Source of the DNA: Nemertoderma westbladi
Taxonomy: Eukaryota; Xenacoelomorpha; Nemertodermatida; Nemertodermatidae
NCBI GenBank assembly: GCA_032718475.1
Contig: JAUCBJ010007996.1
Span: 1 to 64,000 of the forward strand
Length of the DNA stretch: 64,000 nucleotides
Direction: 5' to 3'
Part shown: positions 57,112-64,000 of the stretch, piece after piece
Position numbering within the stretch: position 1 is the stretch's first letter
How the letters are laid out: the number at the start of each line of letters is the position of its first letter
Program-made: the position numbers and the translations under genes
The notes under the pieces: model-generated
The model's input: only the letters and a program-made list of their open reading frames with translations
What the model was told of the DNA's origin: nothing
Databases searched by the model: none

Positions 57112-60100
57112 GAATTGAATACTTCCACTAACTAGCTGTAGCTGAATACTTCCACTAACTAGCTGTAGCTGAATACTTCTACTAACTAGCTGTAGCTGAA
57201 TACTTCCACTAACTAGCTGTAGCTGAATGCTTCCACTAACTAGCTGTAGCTGAATACTTCCACTAACTAGCTGTAGCTGAATACTTCTACTAACTAGCTG
57301 TAGCTGAATACTTCCACTAACTAGCTGTAGCTGAATACTTCCACTAACTAGCTGTAGCTGAATGCTTCCACTAACTAGCTGTAGCTGAATACTTCCACTA
57401 ACTAGCTGTAGCTGAATGCTTCCACTAACTAGCTGTAGCTGAATGCTTCCACTAACTAGCTGTAGCTGAATACTTCCACTAACTAGCTGTAGCTGAATGC
57501 TTCCACTAACTAGCTGTAGCTGAATACTTCCACTAACTAGCTGTAGCTGAATGCTTCCACTAACTAGCTGTAGCTGAATGCTTCCACTAACTAGCTGTAG
57601 CTGAATACTTCCACTAACTAGCTGTAGCTGAATACTTCTACTAACTAGCTGTAGCTGAATACTTCCACTAACTAGCTGTAGCTGAATGCTTCCACTAACT
57701 AGCTGTAGCTGAATACTTCCCCTAACTAGCTGTAGCTGAATACTTCCACTAACTAGCTGTAGCTGAATACTTCTACTAACTAGCTGTAGCTGAATACTTC
57801 CACTAACTAGCTGTAGCTGAATGCTTCCACTAACTAGCTGTAGCTGAATACTTCCCCTAACTAGCTGTAGCTGAATACTTCCACTAACTAGCTGTAGCTG
57901 AATACTTCCACTAACTAGCTGTAGCTGAATACTTCCCCTAACTAGCTGTAGCTGAATGCTTCCACTAACTAGCTGTAGCTGAATACTTCCACTAACATTA
58001 GTCGGATTGTGTAGCTGAATACTTCCACTAACTAGCTGTAGCTGAATACTTCCCCTAACTAGCTGTAGCTGAATGCTTCCACTAACTAGCTGTAGCTGAA
58101 TACTTCCACTAACTAGCTGTAGCTGAATGCTTCCACTAACTAGCTGTAGCTGAATACTTCCACTAACTAGCTGTAGCTGAATGCTTCCACTAACTAGCTG
58201 TAGCTGAATGCTTCCACTAACTAGCTGTAGCTGAATACTTCCACTAACTAGCTGTAGCTGAATACTTCTACTAACTAGCTGTAGCTGAATACTTCCACTA
58301 ACTAGCTGTAGCTGAATGCTTCCACTAACTAGCTGTAGCTGAATACTTCCCCTAACTAGCTGTAGCTGAATACTTCCACTAACTAGCTGTAGCTGAATAC
58401 TTCCACTAACTAGCTGTAGCTGAATACTTCCCCTAACTAGCTGTAGCTGAATGCTTCCACTAACTAGCTGTAGCTGAATACTTCCACTAACATTAGTCGG
58501 ATTGTGTAGCTGAATACTTCCACTAACATTAGTCGGATTGTGTAGCTGAATACTTCCCCTAACTAGCTGTAGCTGAATACTTCTACTAACTAGCTGTAGC
58601 TGAATGCTTCCACTAACTAGCTGTAGCTGAATACTTCCCCTAACTAGCTGTAGCTGAATACTTCCACTAACATTGGTCGGATTGTGTAGCTGAATACTTC
58701 CACTAACATTAGTCGGATTGTGTAGCTGAATACTTCCACTAACATTAGTCGGATTGTGTAGCTGAATACTTCCACTAACATTGGTCGGATTGTGTAGCTG
58801 AATACTTCCACTAACATTAGTCGGATTGTGTAGCTGAATACTTCCCCTAACTAGCTGTAGCTGAATGCTTCCACTAACTAGCTGTAGCTGAATACTTCCC
58901 CTAACTAGCTGTAGCTGAATACTTCCACTGATATTAGTCGGATTGTGTAGCTGAATACTTCCACTAACATTAGTCGGATTGTGTAGCTGAATACTTCCAC
59001 TAACATTAGTCAGATTGTGTAGCTGAATACTTCCACTAACATTAGTCGGATTGTGTAGCTGAATACTTCCACTAACATTAGTCGGATTGTGTAGCTGAAT
59101 ACTTCCACTAACATTGGTCGGATTGTGTAGCTGAATACTTCCACTAACATTAGTCGGATTGTGTAGCTGAATACTTCCACTAACATTAGTCGGATTGTGT
59201 AGCTGAATACTTCCACTAACATTGGTCGGATTGTGTAGCTGAATACTTCCCCTAACTAGCTGTAGCTGAATACTTCCACTGATATTAGTCGGATTGTGTA
59301 GCTGAATACTTCCACTAACATTAGTCGGATTGTGTAGCTGAATACTTCCCCTAACTAGCTGTAGCTGAATGCTTCCACTAACTAGCTGTAGCTGAATACT
59401 TCCCCTAACTAGCTGTAGCTGAATACTTCCACTGATATTAGTCGGATTGTGTAGCTGAATACTTCCACTGATATTAGTCGGATTGTGTAGCTGAATACTT
59501 CCACTAACATTAGTCGGATTGTGTAGCTGAATACTTCCACTAACATTAGTCGGATTGTGTAGCTGAATACTTCCACTAACATTGGTCGGATTGTGTAGCT
59601 GAATACTTCCACTAACATTAGTCGGATTGTGTAGCTGAATACTTCCCCTAACTAGCTGTAGCTGAATGCTTCCACTAACTAGCTGTAGCTGAATACTTCC
59701 CCTAACTAGCTGTAGCTGAATACTTCCACTGATATTAGTCGGATTGTGTAGCTGAATACTTCCACTAACATTAGTCGGATTGTGTAGCTGAATACTTCCA
59801 CTAACATTAGTCGGATTGTGTAGCTGAATACTTCCACTAACATTAGTCGGATTGTGTAGCTGAATACTTCCACTAACATTAGTCGGATTGTGTAGCTGAA
59901 TACTTCCACTAACATTAGTCGGATTGTGTAGCTGAATACTTCCCCTAACTAGCTGTAGCTGAATACTTCCACTAACATTAGTCGGATTGTGTAGCTGAAT
60001 ACTTCCCCTAACTAGCTGTAGCTGAATACTTCCACTAACATTAGTCGGATTGTGTAGCTGAATACTTCCACTAACATTAGTCGGATTGTGTAGCTGAATA

Positions 60101-63028
60101 CTTCCCCTAACTAGCTGTAGCTGAATACTTCTACTAACTAGCTGTAGCTGAATGCTTCCACTAACTAGCTGTAGCTGAATACTTCCCCTAACTAGCTGTA
60201 GCTGAATACTTCCACTAACATTGGTCGGATTGTGTAGCTGAATACTTCCACTAACATTAGTCGGATTGTGTAGCTGAATACTTCCACTAACATTAGTCGG
60301 ATTGTGTAGCTGAATACTTCCACTAACATTGGTCGGATTGTGTAGCTGAATACTTCCACTAACATTAGTCGGATTGTGTAGCTGAATACTTCCCCTAACT
60401 AGCTGTAGCTGAATGCTTCCACTAACTAGCTGTAGCTGAATACTTCCCCTAACTAGCTGTAGCTGAATACTTCCACTGATATTAGTCGGATTGTGTAGCT
60501 GAATACTTCCACTAACATTAGTCGGATTGTGTAGCTGAATACTTCCACTAACATTAGTCAGATTGTGTAGCTGAATACTTCCACTAACATTAGTCGGATT
60601 GTGTAGCTGAATACTTCCACTAACATTAGTCGGATTGTGTAGCTGAATACTTCCACTAACATTGGTCGGATTGTGTAGCTGAATACTTCCACTAACATTA
60701 GTCGGATTGTGTAGCTGAATACTTCCACTAACATTAGTCGGATTGTGTAGCTGAATACTTCCACTAACATTGGTCGGATTGTGTAGCTGAATACTTCCCC
60801 TAACTAGCTGTAGCTGAATACTTCCACTGATATTAGTCGGATTGTGTAGCTGAATACTTCCACTAACATTAGTCGGATTGTGTAGCTGAATACTTCCCCT
60901 AACTAGCTGTAGCTGAATGCTTCCACTAACTAGCTGTAGCTGAATACTTCCCCTAACTAGCTGTAGCTGAATACTTCCACTGATATTAGTCGGATTGTGT
61001 AGCTGAATACTTCCACTGATATTAGTCGGATTGTGTAGCTGAATACTTCCACTAACATTAGTCGGATTGTGTAGCTGAATACTTCCACTAACATTAGTCG
61101 GATTGTGTAGCTGAATACTTCCACTAACATTGGTCGGATTGTGTAGCTGAATACTTCCACTAACATTAGTCGGATTGTGTAGCTGAATACTTCCCCTAAC
61201 TAGCTGTAGCTGAATGCTTCCACTAACTAGCTGTAGCTGAATACTTCCCCTAACTAGCTGTAGCTGAATACTTCCACTGATATTAGTCGGATTGTGTAGC
61301 TGAATACTTCCACTAACATTAGTCGGATTGTGTAGCTGAATACTTCCACTAACATTAGTCGGATTGTGTAGCTGAATACTTCCACTAACATTAGTCGGAT
61401 TGTGTAGCTGAATACTTCCACTAACATTAGTCGGATTGTGTAGCTGAATACTTCCACTAACATTGGTCGGATTGTGTAGCTGAATACTTCCACTAACATT
61501 AGTCGGATTGTGTAGCTGAATACTTCCCCTAACTAGCTGTAGCTGAATACTTCCCCTAACTAGCTGTAGCTGAATGCTTCCACTAACTAGCTGTAGCTGA
61601 ATACTTCCCCTAACTAGCTGTAGCTGAATACTTCCACTAACATTGGTCGGATTGTGTAGCTGAATACTTCCACTAACATTAGTCGGATTGTGTAGCTGAA
61701 TACTTCCCCTAACTAGATGTAGCTGAATGCTTCCACTAACTAGCTGTAGCTGAATACTTCCCCTAACTAGCTGTAGCTGAATACTTCCACTAACATTGGT
61801 CGGATTGTGTAGCTGAATACTTCCACTAACATTAGTCGGATTGTGTAGCTGAATACTTCCACTAACATTAGTCGGATTGTGTAGCTGAATACTTCCACTA
61901 ACATTAGTCGGATTGTGTAGCTGAATACTTCCACTAACATTAGTCGGATTGTGTAGCTGAATACTTCCACTAACATTAGTCAGGTTGTGTAGCTGAATAC
62001 TTCCACTAACAATAGTCGGATTGTGTAGCTGAATACTTCCACTAACATTAGTCGGATTGTGTAGCTGAATACTTCCACTAACATTAGTCGGATTGTGTAG
62101 CTGAATACTTCCACTAACATTAGTCGGATTGTGTAGCTGAATACTTCCACTAACATTAGTCGGATTGTGTAGCTGAATACTTCCACTAACATTAGTCGGA
62201 TTGTGTAGCTGAATACTTCCACTAACATTAGTCGGGTTGTGTAGCTGAATACTTCCACTAACATTAGTCGGATTGTGTAGCTGAATACTTCCACTAACAT
62301 TAGTCGGATTGTGTAGCTGAATATTTCCACTAACATTAGTCGGATTGTGTAGCTGAATACTTCCACTAACATTAGTCGGATTGTGTAGCTGAATACTTCC
62401 ACTAACATTAGTCGGATTGTGTAGCTGAATACTTCCACTAACATTAGTCAGATTGTGTAGCTGAATACTTCCACTACCATTAGTCAGATTGTGTAGCTGA
62501 ATACTTCCACTAACATTAGTCGGATTGTGTAGCTGAATACTTCCACTAACATTAGTCGGATTGTGTAGCTGAATACTTCCACTAACATTAGTCGGATTGT
62601 GTAGCTGAATACTTCCACTGATATTAGTCGGATTGTGTAGCTGAATACTTCCACTAACATTAGTCGGATTGTGTAGCTGAATACTTCCACTAACATTAGT
62701 CGGATTGTGTAGCTGAATACTTCCACTAACATTAGTCGGATTGTGTAGCTGAATACTTCCACTAACATTAGTCGGATTGTGTAGCTGAATACTTCCACTA
62801 ACATTGGTCGGATTGTGTAGCTGAATACTTCCACTAACATCAGTCGGATTGTGTAGCTGAATACTTCCACTGATATTAGTCGGGTTGTGTAGCTGAATAC
62901 TTCCACTAACATTAGTCGGATTGTGTAGCTGAATACTTCCACTAACATTAGTCGGATTGTGTAGCTGAATACTTCCACTAACATTAGTCGGATTGTGTAG
63001 CTGAATACTTCCACTAACATTAGTCGGA
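57112..63028. repeat. 27-bp / 36-bp minisatellite array (5.9 kb)
   Basis: The 27-bp unit is CTGAATACTTCCACTAAC + TAGCTGTAG; the 36-bp unit is CTGAATACTTCCACTAAC + ATTAGTCGGATTGTGTAG. 57112 to ~58470 is nearly all 27-mers, ~58470-61790 is mixed, ~61790-63028 is nearly all 36-mers. Both lengths are multiples of 9, so the minus strand reads open (MLVEVFSYTIRL per 36-mer); this needs no coding explanation. Confidence 0.97.
58471..61500. repeat. 1,548-bp higher-order duplication within the minisatellite
   Basis: The order of 27-mers, 36-mers and point variants from ~58471 recurs from ~60019 with an exact 1,548-bp shift (for example runs starting 59010/60558, 59409/60957, 59706/61254). The pattern diverges by one added 36-mer near 61440. 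Confidence 0.9.
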
Positions 63029-63812
63029 TTGGGGCGGGGGGGGGGGGGGGGTTAAATTGCAATTGATTCATGTAATAGCTGATTACAAGCAAAATTTAAA
63101 CTGTATCCTGCTCTATTTACTTTCGTCTATTGTTTTGGTTAGAATAACGAGTACCTGTTCATTTCCCTTAGTTTAAAATTAACATTGAGAATAGTTCCCC
63201 TTTCCCCACCTGTCTCTAGTAAGTTATCTTACTAATTATCATTATTAATTCGTAATATATTTTCATGTATATTTTAAACAGGTAACGTCAATATTCTGTG
63301 CATTCCTTGTTGTCTTAACTACTGCCCGGTTCGAGATCACTTGCTACAACAGGAACAACATTGTTCCCATAGCAACTGCCATGCGACTTCGGCTTCCTAG
63401 GAGGAACCTACTTTTGATTGGCTGTATTGTATGTTCTCTTACATTCCTAACTTACTTCGCCATTATTGATATGTTCGGTTAGTTGTTTGTTTAAATGACT
63501 TTTGGCCCATGTGTGGTATACTAGACATTCTGCTTGTATAGTTCACTTTGCAGTTTACCCGCATTTAAAAAGGAATTTAGTAAAATACAAATAAATTCTT
63601 CATATTATATAAAAATATAATAAAATTTCGACCGAAAACTGAAAACTGGTATTCTTCACATTGGCGCTTATTTTAGATGAATTATTTCACCCCTCGCTTT
63701 ACTATAATAATATAGTATTTTTAAACTTATTATTGTGTACAATATTCTAATTTCGGTCTATAATGTACAATAATAAATATAAGCAAATATTTCATACTAT
63801 TACTACTACTGT
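63029..63812. other. Non-coding, LTR-end-like 3' part
   Basis: Starts with a G-rich run (63031-63051). 63094-63145 resembles the 68-bp repeat unit at 35094-35435. 63590-63665 resembles 31993-32061. No gene. Confidence 0.45.
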
Positions 63813-63886
63813 TATCGGCCTGCTGCATTGAAACCGCACATTGAGATGCTATGCCAGCTTAACAAAAACATTTTGTCACTACCATG
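63813..63886 (-). mobile_element. RTE-like LINE 3' end (copy E, diverged)
   Basis: Minus-strand match to the LINE 3' tail (GATGCTATGCCAGCTTAACA); more diverged than the others. Confidence 0.65.
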
Positions 63887-63904
63887 CAATCCGCAATTGG
63901 CAAG

Positions 63905-64000
63905 CCCAATGCAGCGTGCATTAAGAATGCTATGCCGGGTTATCAACAATGTTGCACCGCCACAACTCCCTCCCTATCCCCCACCTATGACTTTCGCGAG
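63905..64000 (-). mobile_element. RTE-like LINE 3' end (copy F, runs off window)
   Basis: Minus-strand match: AAGAATGCTATGCCGGGTTA, then TTGCACCGCCACAACTCCCT and on to CCTATGACTTTCGCGAG at the window edge. It may continue into a longer copy beyond 64000. Confidence 0.75.

Noticed and set aside
59010-63092. Repeat protein frames of up to 202 codons on the minus strand (MLVEVFSYTIRL units)
   Set aside because: A 36-bp unit without stops is open by arithmetic; the frame breaks wherever 27-mers or variants occur, and there is no start or splice context.
63325-63340. GGTTCGAGATC as a tRNA or SINE B box
   Set aside because: No A box at the right distance and no tRNA fold.

Overview
This is repeat-dense, AT-rich animal (metazoan) nuclear DNA, probably from an aquatic invertebrate. 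The evidence is spliced coding exons with GT-AG introns of 139 and 224 bp, RTE-like and CR1/L2-like LINE relics, Ty3/gypsy-like and BEL/Pao-like LTR-element relics, tRNA-derived SINE pieces, and kilobase-scale minisatellite arrays. No operon, rRNA, intact tRNA or CRISPR array is present. The taxon cannot be fixed from this sequence.

Only one host gene is convincing: a BTB/POZ protein with a MATH-like C-terminus on the minus strand (10313-11755, three exons joined in frame, 359 residues, N-terminal exon missing). A second, weaker candidate is a 247-codon proline-rich first exon on the minus strand (20323-21063). Two short possible exons lie at 26821-26985 and 27176-27297.

Layout. 1-3021: three 5'-truncated pieces of one RTE-like LINE family, minus strand. 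4339-8864: a giant inverted repeat (arms of about 860 bp) around a nest of LINE, solo-LTR-like insert and SINE. 9.4-11.8 kb: a small TIR element and the BTB gene. 12.1-13.8 kb: LTR, primer-binding site and decayed gag. 14.9-19.5 kb: an old LINE bracketed by inverted repeats. 20.3-21.1 kb: the proline-rich exon. 22.4-26.7 kb: a nearly intact RTE-like LINE plus a palindrome cluster, bracketed by TIRs of about 120 bp. 27.4-31.4 kb: a 43-bp satellite array bracketed by 44-bp TIRs. 31.2-50.8 kb: a 9,029-bp segment present twice in tandem (period 10,574 bp) with no difference seen, carrying a degenerate zinc-knuckle ORF, G-rich fold-back structures, a TIR element with a 21-bp palindrome, and a 91/95-bp satellite. 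50.8-57.1 kb: mostly unannotatable sequence with a BEL/Pao tail, a LINE 3' end and a 45-bp array. 57.1-63.0 kb: a 27/36-bp minisatellite with an internal 1,548-bp duplication. 63.8-64.0 kb: two more LINE 3' ends.

The recurring theme is tandem arrays or retroelements sitting between inverted repeats (at least six cases). Together with the perfect 10.6-kb duplication, this is the most distinctive property of the window. It fits a locus where fold-back or TIR elements hold and amplify tandem repeats, but assembly error must be excluded for the perfect duplication. All homology calls are from memory of family signatures; no database search was run.
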